A DNA stretch of 64,000 bases from Elysia crispata. Its lineage: Eukaryota; Mollusca; Gastropoda; Plakobranchidae. This document shows positions 52,637-64,000 of the stretch, one piece after another. The DNA lies in the NCBI GenBank assembly GCA_033675545.1, contig JAWDGP010006299.1, positions 199,501 through 263,500 of the forward strand, read 5' to 3'. The notes under the pieces are model-generated. The model saw only the letters and a list, made by a program, of their open reading frames with translations. It was not told the origin of the DNA and searched no databases. Each line of letters starts with the position of its first letter. The stretch's first letter is position 1. A program made the position numbers and the translations under genes.

Positions 52637-54954
52637 TATGACAGTTTTCTCAACACTTAAGTTCTCAAACACATAAGATTATTTCTGTTTCTGGCTGAAG
52701 GTTTGATAGTTTTATTGAAAGAAAAATTTCACTGGCAAAACCTGCCTCTCAAATTTTGGGCACAACAACCAGACCTAAATCTAGATTTAGAATTAGATCT
52801 AAAAACTGCAGATTATTTTGTTTTATAAATTCACGATAATAATTATAGATCTAGACCTAGATCAAGGTCCACTATCTATCTAGATCTAGATCTAACATCA
52901 TCCTTTTTATCAATGCCTTTGCATTTTCATCCAGGCTCCACCGTGAGTTTAAATGCTAAGAAGAAACTGTATCTCTAAGTTCTAAAGTTTGACCCAGAGG
53001 GATTAGATTTCATCAAATTTTATGCTGGGACAGACATGACTGACTGCATGGATGCGTGTCAGCCATTTGTAAACAATCAGGTTGTTCGCACAGGTCATAG
53101 AAACACAAAGGGGCAGCATTCCGGAAAATAAACCAAGCTAGGATTACTATCACAGTATCAGTAGCAGTTATCTTTCGTGTAACGATTGGCAGAAAAATGG
53201 TTTTTCTCCCCTATCTAAATGGGAGGAAAAAAAGGACAAAATAAATTTAAAAATAAACGCATGAAATTCAATTTTTTTGCCCTGTTTTCGTTTTAACAAA
53301 CTACGATTACCAATTACGCCTGTATACATCATAATGCAACTCTCAATTTCCATTATGGATCTTCACATAGGATTCTTTGGGACTATTTAAATAAAGAAAA
53401 AGAGGTTCCAGGTTTGATTAACTATTTGATGCAGGAGAAAGAAGGAAGGACAAGAGACGGGGTCAACAATTTCTCAGTGGACAGCTTTTAGTTTTAAACA
53501 TGTATTTGTGTAGCAACGCCACAAAATGAGCTGTTTTGCAGGAGAGAAAATTTTTGGGTGAATGCAATTTTCTTAAAGAAAAGCTTGAAATTTCCATTTT
53601 TTCATACAAGTCCAATTTCAATCTTTCATATTGTTTCAGAAGTAAAAGCACTTTAAAAAGTGAGGATTTCATACCGTCTTGATGAAAATAACACTTTTTC
53701 TAGTAGTCGTCTCCTGCAAAACGATTCATTTTGTGACGATACTACACATTCTCGCTTTCGCCATTTCAATGGTTAGGTTTACAAATAAATTTGCATGGAA
53801 AACCAAATATTTCGGATCCTAAGATAAATTTCTCCCTTATGTAAAGCAAAGATTGTGACTGTAGTGAATTAGCAATTTAAACTGCATGGGGGAATTTCAC
53901 CCCTTTATTATTATCTCTTTGTTTGAATGATTAAATATAAACACAGTTTTGAAAGTTTATCCAATGGTATCAGTTGTCTTAAAAGAAAAGTCGGAAGTAA
54001 AAGATTTGAATTTATTGAATTAGCAGTCTAAATGCAAAGATGTTTTTACCCATTTATTATTATCTGATCAAGAGAGGCAAGTTTTATTTAGCTCCTGGGC
54101 ACTATCACTATCAGTTGACTTTTTCTTTATCAGTACATGTACATCATATCTTCACTGAGTTTAAACGTGTATAATGTTGTTTAGGCCTAGCTGACTGACA
54201 TAATACTATAGCTAAAAGTAAAACAAATGAGATCTCCTCTCTGTTCTACTTTTAACCTTATTCTATTGACACTTATGCAAATATTGGTTTTTATTTTCAT
54301 TTTTGGACTATTTGGTGTGTGATACAGTGATGTGATTGTATCATTTGACTTGGTAATGATACTATATGACTGTTTGAAATCGAAATGCATCAAACACTTG
54401 AGCTTAGCACAATTATTTGAGATAAATATATTTAATCAAACAAACACCAGTTATTTAGGCATTGGAATGCATAGTATTATTTATAGTTTAGATACATGTA
54501 GTGATGATGTACTTTTAGTGATTATGTCTAGCAACCTTTCTTATCCTATTGAATAGTATGTCAACATTTTGAATTTTCAAAAAAAAAAGTACAATGTATT
54601 TGAAAGTAATCTTACAAAAATTCCTTCTTTTTGAAAATAAGTTGCTGTTTTTTTTTTTTTTTTTTAAACATTTAATTAAAAAAAAAACTCTAGAGAACTG
54701 TGATGCATAATTTCAAGCAATGTATCATTATAATTCATAAAAATTTATTGTTACAAGACCTTTACAAGAGATTTGATAGATATGTCATTCTGGGTATTAA
54801 AGTTAAAAATAATAGTCCCGTCTTACTGATTAAGTAAAAAAGAATGATTTCACAGAGATACGTCTGAACTATAGCTTGTAGTTGAAAAATTATACATTGT
54901 AATTTGTATTATGGTAAGTCATTAAAGCTTTCTTCGCAAGTTATTTCAAAAGAA

Positions 54955-55767
<813 letters not shown>

Positions 55768-58700
55768 CAAAGAAGAGTACCATTTTCAAACAGTCACTAT
55801 TTCACAAACGAAAAAGGAAAAACTTAAGGATCTAAAGAATTTAAAATAAAAAAGTCATGAACGAACTTAATCATTTTTATTCAGTACTTTTGATTACAAA
55901 AACAAAGAACTTTATCCACTAAAGAAATAATGTCCCAAGTTTTCTTTCATTTATGCCTTCTCAATAACAGTAAAAAGTACTGATAAAATTATTTACGGAG
56001 CTCTCAACAGACACTTAACAGGCCTTTATGTACAAATTTAAAGTTTTTGTTGTTGTTTTTTTTTATACAGTATCAAATACATCCTCATAAGACAAAAAAA
56101 AGTTATTTGCTAACTTTATATCATATATAATAAAATGTAGTGCATGTTCATGTGTGAAAATACATGAATGTATAATATGTGCGATGCAAGAAAAATGAAA
56201 CCATCCAGAAAACAAATGAACTCTTCACAAATAATTAAAGAATAAATTTAATATTTGAATTATATTGCTGCATAACTGGCAACAAAGAGAACTATTGATG
56301 AGAGATCTGACAATGTTTTAAATTGTTTAAAATAACTGACAGAACAAATTTACAAATTAATATGACTGAAGCAGCTTCTGTTCACTTTTTATCCTTGACA
56401 CTATTGACAGTGATCCTGTAATAAAGGGTCATTATTACTGGCACCTGCCTCATTTTTTTATATTATTATTATTATTGATGCAGTACAGAAGATATCTTTT
56501 CATCAGTATCGACTTTTATTTTTTGTTTTGATTTTGTATTGATTTTTAGTTTAAAGAGACATGACTCCTACCTCTTGATGTTATAAATTATGCACATTAG
56601 AATGTGTATGAATTTTGTAAATGTACTAAAATGTAAAGATTTCATAGTGAATTTACATCAACTATCTAAGGGTGGCTGGCTTCAACAAGCCACAATAACT
56701 TGAATTAGTGCAAATACAGGTGGAGAGCTATGCTATTGCAATATCTCCAGTCAAGGGGAATATAAATCTCTTGTCAACTCAAGGATAGTACATGTACTGG
56801 TTTGAGCACTCTATCTCTACTATAAGAGATTGCAGATAATGCAAGAAAAACAATTGAACCTAACTCCTGTCAACTTGATAATCTACTTACTGAGCAATAC
56901 CTAGCTCCCAGTAACGATAGGCCTGTTATTATTTTGAGTTTCCCCAAAAGGGATTATTAACATTTATCTTCTCTTATCTTAGAAATTCATTTTAACATTC
57001 GTACATGGTCTTGATCAAGTTGCCATACAGTTGTATTTCACCTTAGTTTCCAAATATTTCTAATATAAACATAATATTTTTGAAACAAAGATGAAATGAT
57101 GGTGACAAGACATCAAAATATACAAAGAGATCCTAATATTAGCTTCAACAGTAAATTTTAGGATAGATTGAGGTCACAAAAAGATCAAAATATCCACCTG
57201 AAAAAAATAAAGGAGAGGCAAGGTGAAAATTTGGAATTTACAAAGATAAAAAATGAAATCTTTCATCAAAGTTGAATAGAATAGAGTGCACTGTATTACC
57301 ATAGCCATAAGCATGGCTAGATGTCTTGGCTGGAACATACAAGCGCATGATCACTATTCTGTCTGTAAAGGTCATCTCCAATTTGTGGAGAATTTATGAA
57401 CTCAGTCAGAGTCACATTCTAAAGGCAGTTATACTAGTAAATTCTTCTTTCAACTTCAAGTGAAACAGTTGGTGATAGATGCAAAGATAAAAGCAGCAAT
57501 CCACAAATCAGAGCCAAGGGTAAATCAATGTTTTCTTGAAATAAGTTTGAGGCTAGAAGTATTTTTTTCCTGTGCACAAAAAGGATCAATTTTATTTCTT
57601 GAACTTTTTTTACAGTACGCTAAATATAATGTATTACCCATGTAATATACATGTATTTCACTTTTTGTTGCTTTGCTCTAGGAATTGACGATACCGGTAC
57701 ATAATAAAAGAAAGTGCAACCCAGAAAATACTAAATATTCAAGTACCAAATGAAAAAAAAGTATCTTTCAAAAAGTTACATATAACTTGTTATAATTTTT
57801 ATTATAATTTAAATAATTGCTTAATATTGGTCTAAAGCATAGTCAAATTTGTAATGCATGCAGTGCAGTTGGGAAAAAAAATAACAGCTTTGATAACTCT
57901 CACTTATTGAACAATTTACTGTGATCCAATGAAGGATTTCCTCCCAAATAGCTTAATTCATTGCTCATCAAATCTTAAACACAAGTTAAAATGATTAAAA
58001 TTCATAGGAAATAGATTTAAAATAAAAAAAGAGCATTTTGCAGATTTTGAGAACTCCAATTTTTCTCAAAATTACAATTACATCATGGTTGTGGCTTGAT
58101 AATTAACACAGTTTTAATAGTATGAATATAAATAAATTTTGTTGCACAAACAAAATCAAGCAAACAGAATATATTTCAGACATAAGGATCTTTGTTATTT
58201 CTGATTTAACTGTCAATGGTTACCATCTCAACAAACTGTGCCATGGGAGAGCCATTGAGCCTTAGTTTATAAAATGTCTACTTGTGTATCACATGTTAAT
58301 GAAAATTAGAAAAGAGATGATCACTTCTCTTACTATAGTATAAATATATCAGTCATGTAAGCACTTGTCTCCTATCAAATACTGAGTGATATTGAGTGAA
58401 TTCTATCATTTTCATTTGTCTTGATTTTGTTGAGATTTCTTGTGGTTTCACATTTTTCACCACCATTATTGGTAACAGTTTTTAATTTTTTTTATTATTG
58501 TTAGGTAAATAATTTTTTTCTTCATATTCTTGGTTATCTTAAAATTTGGGTATACCAGTGTAAGGCAAGGAATTATTTTTTTTTTTTTTGCTGCAAGTGC
58601 CCAGTGATCTGACTTGTATTTTTCATCTTGAGTAGTTTCTCTTCCAAAGTAACAGTGTTAAGTCCCATACATGAACTTCAACCATCCCTTATTCACATAT

Positions 58701-60036
58701 GTCCTAATGGGATAACCACTCAAACTTTAGGACAAGCATTCTCAAGAAGATGCATCTTTGTTTTGTTCTGTTAAAAGCTGCCAGCAGCCTGCTTGCAATC
58801 TGCAATGTTTATTAGGCAACTTAAACAGTCTGATTGCATTTCAGATAATTTTAAAGCTAGTTAAACAAAAGTATATGCTAATGTACAATGACTTCTGTTA
58901 AAAATTTAAACATAGTTTTTCTAAGAGTAAGAATGCAAAGAGAACAGTTTAAGAGGACTTTCCTTGTACATTGAGTGTGTTTAGGTAGAGGTTTCAGTGC
59001 TTCATCCTCTCTAAATATTTCACTTAAGGCAAGCATAAGGGGAGCAATAGAAGTGCATAAATTATGCCGGTAGTGTAATATGACTATGAGTGATATAACA
59101 AATAAAAAAAAAAAAAAAGGAAAAAGACACTGTCTGAAAGCAGTTAAAGAGAAACATGATGTATTTAAAACTACACACACAATATTAGCTTGGCTCTCTG
59201 GTTTTTCCAAGAGATTAAGCATGATATGCGATAGTAAATCCACATGATCAAAGTTCAACTACTTTTAATATCATTTAAAGCAAAATGTGAGCGAAAACCA
59301 TTTTAAAATATAACACTATTTTCAATCATTTTAAAATGAAAAAGAATCAAACCCAAAGAGTCTTAATTTTTTTCACTGTACTGCATTAGCATTAGAAAAT
59401 ACATGTAGCAATAATGATAACCCTCCTAAATTTATTCAAAAGCCTTGCGTCAGTCTTAACCTTAATATCTGTTCCTTGGTTCCAACAATTTTAGATTTAC
59501 TGATTTTTACTAGTGGTGCACATTGCAGATGATTTTCTCTCTATATATTTATTTGTAAAGATATATGGCGCAAATAATTTTTTTGAGAGGATTTTGTTTT
59601 TAGAGTAAATAATTTAAAAAAAGAACTGAAAGGGCACATAGCCAAAAAGAGGAAAATAGCAATGGAATGAGCCAGAAATTAGCAGAATTGGAAAACTTTA
59701 AGTTTAAGTGCTTTCTGGAAGTTGAAACAAAAGAAAAAAGAAGTAAAAAAACAAACGTTAAGATTGGGATTGGAGGAATCTTAAACATCAGCACCCCAAC
59801 TGCCAAATTGCCCTAGATTAAAAAAAAAAAAAAATTCGAGTCTCCTGACACAATCATTCAGAAAATCTATAAATGGAAAACCATAGCTTTCAGTTTCTTA
59901 TTTTAATTTATCATAAAAAATCTATTTGCTGAGAAATAATCAGATTCTACCCTATACATATCTGATCTCCCAGTTCCCCTGTGTTCTTGAGCTTTCTTAG
60001 GCTGTTTCATTAGTACTTTTAATTAGAGCTGAACTA

Positions 60037-60498
60037 CAGTGGAAACCTCATAATTCGAATTGTATGGGAATGGATTAAATCTTCGAATTAAGAGTATTCA
60101 AATTACAAAAATGGGTACCGTATAACAGAGGCTACGACTCATTGAGTGAGTGTGTACTGAGCCTGAGCCCCCCTCCCCCCTTACCCCGTCCCATGTTGCT
60201 ATCAGTACAGATTTGCTACAGGCACTTAATTATTGTTCTTGATTTGCTAGCGCACTGATCAGCCTTTCTTGGGTAGTGATTGGCATTGCTTGCTGCTTGA
60301 GAGATGCATGTAACACTTTTGTGATGTCTTATGAGGTGGTATCGACTTCGAATTAAGAGAATCAAATCAGAAATACTTCGAAATACGAGTCCGATTTTAA
60401 CAAAGCCAAAGAGAAAAAAAAAAAAAAACTATCATCTTGCAAAATTCGGTTTACGAGAAATTCGAATAATCAGACTTCGGTTTTTGAGGCTTCCACTG
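60037..60498 (-). mobile_element. Pogo/Tigger-like MITE, copy B, downstream of the zinc-finger gene
   Basis: It begins CAGTGGAAACCTCATAATTC, ends TTTTTGAGGCTTCCACTG, and is flanked by TA (60035-60036, 60499-60500). It lies in the opposite orientation to copy A and is longer (462 bp) because of internal insertions. It lies about 380 bp past the stop of the zinc-finger gene, possibly inside its 3' UTR. Confidence 0.85.
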
Positions 60499-60878
60499 TA
60501 TCTTAATTGCTATGAAAACACACCAACACTTCCATTAATTTACAAAATATTAGTTTTATCTGTGGGTTTCTTTTTTCAACCTTCATCCATGACAAGCATA
60601 CTTTGTCTAGTTGTCCACTACAGTTAGTCAGATGAGGCAAAGCCTTTTAAGTCCATGAAACTATTATTTCCACGCCACAACAAAGACAGGACCATGAGAT
60701 CCAAACATGTGTATCAGGTGGTTGTCCCATATACTGCCCAAATCTTCAAAATAAGATTATTTACAAACAGCATGGAACAAAGCAGCATTTGTCAGAACTC
60801 CCTCTTCCCTGGTTACTGATGTTTTTCACCTCAACCATAAATACATGTTCATATTTTAGTTGAATCTCTTCCAACCAC

Positions 60879-63632
60879 TCAAGGATTGTGTCTGGGCACA
60901 GGTTGGATTCCTGTAGATGTTACTACAAACATGGTGCTCATACCAGCTTGCTGTTGGTGTTGCTGCCCCTCCTGCAACTCAACAAACTCCTGCTCTCCTG
61001 CACCTACAGAAGCTTCTGCTACAGTCACACCCAAGTCTGTTTCTGTCACAGAATGTGGGTCAGTCACAACATTGTCAGCGGCTATTTCACTCATGCTTAC
61101 ACAATGGTGAGGATCCCCTAGTTCTTCGCTGGGCTGAGACTCTTCCACAGCATGAGCTTCAGCCAGGATATTTCTCTCAACAGATGTCTCTGCACCTAGT
61201 TCAGTCTTATGGGAATGACCAGGATAAGTAGAGGCGGCCATATTCACAACATTGACCGGTACAACTCCAACTGGAATGGCAGGGATGTCTTCCTCCAGGT
61301 CATGACAAGTAACGACCTCATAGTGACCTTGTATGCCCTGTGTATGTGGTTCCTGATGTTGCCTTTCAGACTGTAGGACCAATGTGGTGTCCTGGAGTTC
61401 GTTATCAACACCGTCAGCATCGACTTGAGGTATGGTGCCTTGGTGGTAGTTTGTAATATCAGCAACACTATGAGAATCAGAACCTGGGTCTGTGGATGCG
61501 GTGTTGACGCTTACCAACTGAAGGTCAGCTTGATCTGCTGCTATGGTTTGAATGTTGCCGACAGAGACGCATTGAGTTACTTGCACACTGGACAGTGTTG
61601 TGACCACTTTCTCTGTTTCTGAGCTATCTAAAACAGCAACTGTTGGTTGTGTGTGAAATGAAACATTGTCGCTTTCACTCTGGTTGCCACTGGCAACTTC
61701 TTGTAAAGAGACAGTGTGCACAGGGAAACTATCTTCAGCTCTGGATTTATCATCACTTGCATTATTGGTCCCTTCCTGTTGATGTGAGGGCTCTTGTTCA
61801 ACTTCCATGGGCACCAATTCCTCGCCAGAGGCAACAGTAATTGTTGAGGGTTCCGCCGAGGTTGTGGAGTTTAATTCCATACCACTCTGAGAAGCGTTCG
61901 ATTCTGATGTCATGACCACAGGATGTCTAGCCACGTCCTCAGCATGACTATTAACATGATGAAGCTTTGTGCTGTCGTCTTGAGCAGAAACATACAAAAC
62001 CTCAGAGGATGGCTGGGCAGAAGATTCATGATCCTCAGTGAGACAATCATCTTGAATCTGTTGCATGACCTGGTGACCTGTCACAGGATCCACTATGTAG
62101 CGCACTGACTCCAGCTCTGACAACTCACTAGGTTTGACCTCAGCCTCCTGATTCACAGTCTCTGGCTCTGCCTCTATATACAGCTGGGTGGCAGAGCCTG
62201 CAGTGAGCACTTCTTGCAGCGTCATGTGCTGAGCCCCGACAATATGATGGTTGTGGGCATGCTCTTGCTGTTGTCTTTGATCACTAACTACAGCTGCAGA
62301 ATGAGACGTTGGATAAGTGTACTGGATAGTCACAGGGTTTGCATACTGGTATGCCTGGACAGTTTGTGCCACTGGAAGAGCTGATGCAACAGCGTCAGCG
62401 GACCCATTCTGTGATAGCTGGATCATCTCCACAGTCTGCGGACCTTGTGACTGCTGGATGATGGAGCCAGGTCCTGCCTCTTGATGTTGCTTTTGGATGT
62501 ATCCACGGAAACCAGCAAGCTGAGCCAGGGTGTTAGCAGCATCCTCTGCAGTAGGCTGGCCCTCTTCCTCCTCTTCTTCTTTAGCAGGTGTTACTACAAG
62601 GCTTTCACTCTCAACCATAACTTCGCTTCGAACCTGAGAAATATTGTGCGGATCCTGCTGAACATTTACATGATTTTGGTTTTCAACTTCATATACCTGT
62701 GACTGCTGTTGTTCTCTACCTGTTTCCAAGACAAAGTCTTGAGCTTGCAACGATGCTGAACGAGACTTATCAAACACAATACCTTGCTGAGAGAGTTGAG
62801 TGAGAAGGTGAGCTAGAGACAGCTCTCCACCATCTGAGCTCAGATCTAGGTTCTCAACCTCGATCACTGTCTCACCTTTCTCATTCACATAGATTGTTGT
62901 CGGGGTGAGGTTCTTCTGTTCCTCCTGGTCAACTGGTACAGCTGATGTTCCAACGCCAGTGGCTGCATCATAGGAAACAGCAGGGGTGGTAAAGCTGCGT
63001 TCTATGCCCGAGTCTTGCATCTGGACCTCCACACTTCCACCGGCCTGAAGATGCTGGTCAAACACATGCTGCTGCTGCTGCTGATTTTGTTCCGGGATGT
63101 AAGATGCTACTGGTTGATGGATCTCAATCCCCTGGGTTTGATCCCAAGAGTGACGAGAAGGCATAGATTCAATGAAAACAGGAACAGAGTTCTTTGGGTG
63201 AGGGACCCGTGATGTCACGATCTTACTGGCGTTGCAAGGGAACTTCACATGATGTCGCATCTCATCCATCGACTGAAACTTTTTGTGGCATATGAAGCAT
63301 GTGAAATCCTCTGGGGTGGTAAGAATCTCAATACCATTCTCATCCTTGATGTGGACAGTCCTGGCACCTGTGGCAAGATCAGCCATCTGGATGCTCTGCT
63401 CCACCCTCGCTTCCACTGGGTTCAGGACTGTTGTGTTCTGCAAAGCTTTCGCTTCTAACTCGCGCCGCTTCATGAAGTTATTCACAACACCATAGCGGCA
63501 AGTCCTGCTGTGACGCCATCTTGTTATTGCATCTTCAAACACAGACATGCAGTGGCGGCACCAGAACCGCTTGGCAGATGGCAGACTCAGCAAATGGCAA
63601 GGGTGATTTGTGACCTCTTTCGACTTAGGCAT
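60879..63632 (-). CDS. Zinc-finger protein with two N-terminal C2HC fingers, 917 residues
   Basis: One intact coding exon. Two zinc-binding modules lie near the N-terminus: C25-x2-C28-x12-H41-x3-C45 (FWCRHCMSVFEDA...) and C112-x2-C115-x12-H128-x4-C133 (FTCFICHKKFQSMDEM...). The rest is long, acidic and rich in Gln, Ser, Thr, Val and His, with a poly-Gln patch (QQQQQH near residue 180), as in transcription co-regulators. It is probably a nuclear DNA- or protein-binding factor; I do not recognise the orthologue. The start is ATG at 63630-63632. A splice acceptor (TTTGTCTGCAG) ends at 63637, four bases before it, so a 5' UTR exon lies upstream, near or beyond the window edge. It ends with TGA at 60879-60881. 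It lies in the same direction as the CH-ankyrin gene, about 8 kb upstream of it. Confidence 0.88.
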   Translation of the reverse strand: MPKSKEVTNHPCHLLSLPSAKRFWCRHCMSVFEDAITRWRHSRTCRYGVVNNFMKRRELEAKALQNTTVLNPVEARVEQSIQMADLATGARTVHIKDENGIEILTTPEDFTCFICHKKFQSMDEMRHHVKFPCNASKIVTSRVPHPKNSVPVFIESMPSRHSWDQTQGIEIHQPVASYIPEQNQQQQQHVFDQHLQAGGSVEVQMQDSGIERSFTTPAVSYDAATGVGTSAVPVDQEEQKNLTPTTIYVNEKGETVIEVENLDLSSDGGELSLAHLLTQLSQQGIVFDKSRSASLQAQDFVLETGREQQQSQVYEVENQNHVNVQQDPHNISQVRSEVMVESESLVVTPAKEEEEEEGQPTAEDAANTLAQLAGFRGYIQKQHQEAGPGSIIQQSQGPQTVEMIQLSQNGSADAVASALPVAQTVQAYQYANPVTIQYTYPTSHSAAVVSDQRQQQEHAHNHHIVGAQHMTLQEVLTAGSATQLYIEAEPETVNQEAEVKPSELSELESVRYIVDPVTGHQVMQQIQDDCLTEDHESSAQPSSEVLYVSAQDDSTKLHHVNSHAEDVARHPVVMTSESNASQSGMELNSTTSAEPSTITVASGEELVPMEVEQEPSHQQEGTNNASDDKSRAEDSFPVHTVSLQEVASGNQSESDNVSFHTQPTVAVLDSSETEKVVTTLSSVQVTQCVSVGNIQTIAADQADLQLVSVNTASTDPGSDSHSVADITNYHQGTIPQVDADGVDNELQDTTLVLQSERQHQEPHTQGIQGHYEVVTCHDLEEDIPAIPVGVVPVNVVNMAASTYPGHSHKTELGAETSVERNILAEAHAVEESQPSEELGDPHHCVSMSEIAADNVVTDPHSVTETDLGVTVAEASVGAGEQEFVELQEGQQHQQQAGMSTMFVVTSTGIQPVPRHNP

Positions 63633-64000
63633 CTTGCTGCAGACAAATATTACAAAGAATTAATAGCTTTGAATAGCCTTCAGGGTTTCAATTTTGCATG
63701 TTATTTTAATTTAAGACAAAATAAAACTTTGATTTATTTAGCTGAGGAGCAAACACTGGCTATGAACAAAATACAAATTACTCTTCGCAAGTCCCTAAGA
63801 TAGATAGAGTCTGGCATGAGCTACTTATATATACCTTGAGATCAGGTAAGACTATACACCTGAAAACTGGGTTGTTTAAAAAGACATTCATCGCAAATAT
63901 TTTAAGTAAGAACGTCTTCAAGATTGCCATTTATAACAGCTGTGTGAGTTTTAATTGATTGGCAGTGTCATGCTGCTTTTTTCAATCACTTCTACATGTA

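Overview
This is a eukaryotic window from an animal genome, most likely a lophotrochozoan and probably a gastropod mollusc. Genes are split by many introns with GT/AG borders, the background is AT-rich, and dinucleotide and trinucleotide microsatellites are very abundant. There are rhodopsin-family receptors of a type expanded in gastropods and several kinds of eukaryotic mobile element. Species assignment is inference. No bacterial or CRISPR features were seen.

Layout, left to right. Positions 294-4621 (+) hold the 3' part of a small cysteine-rich, probably secreted or membrane-anchored protein gene, assembled here from splice sites and matching codon phases. Its first exon lies outside the window. 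A tRNA-derived SINE with a target-site duplication follows (4848-5070). Positions 8634-11656 are a complete pogo/Tigger-type DNA transposon: TA duplication, 26-bp inverted repeats, iterated subterminal motifs, a 5' UTR intron and an intact 668-residue DDE transposase ending in a PHD-like zinc finger. A broken class A receptor (14356-15389, -) has an 8-bp tandem duplication that shifts the frame. An intact single-exon class A receptor lies at 20655-21875 (+). A decayed R2/Hero-like non-LTR retrotransposon lies near 23.7-25.1 kb. Positions 28471-33543 (+) hold a multi-exon gene of unknown function with an 11-residue tandem repeat.

The right half carries two minus-strand genes. Positions 37295-52636 form a 24-exon gene for a 1048-residue protein with two calponin-homology-like domains, a helical middle and an ankyrin-repeat C-terminus; all exon phases join without conflict. 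Positions 60879-63632 encode a 917-residue acidic, Gln/Ser-rich protein with two N-terminal C2HC zinc fingers. Between them is an approximately 807-bp (GA)n tract. Two copies of one pogo/Tigger-like MITE sit in intron 14 of the CH-ankyrin gene and downstream of the zinc-finger gene.

The genes do not form an operon or an obvious functional set. The 28-33 kb gene and the CH-ankyrin gene converge tail to tail across about 3.7 kb. The most noteworthy items are the hidden cysteine-rich gene with two candidate last exons, the CH-CH-ankyrin architecture, the apparently intact PHD-tailed transposon, and the tandem-duplication frameshift in the receptor.
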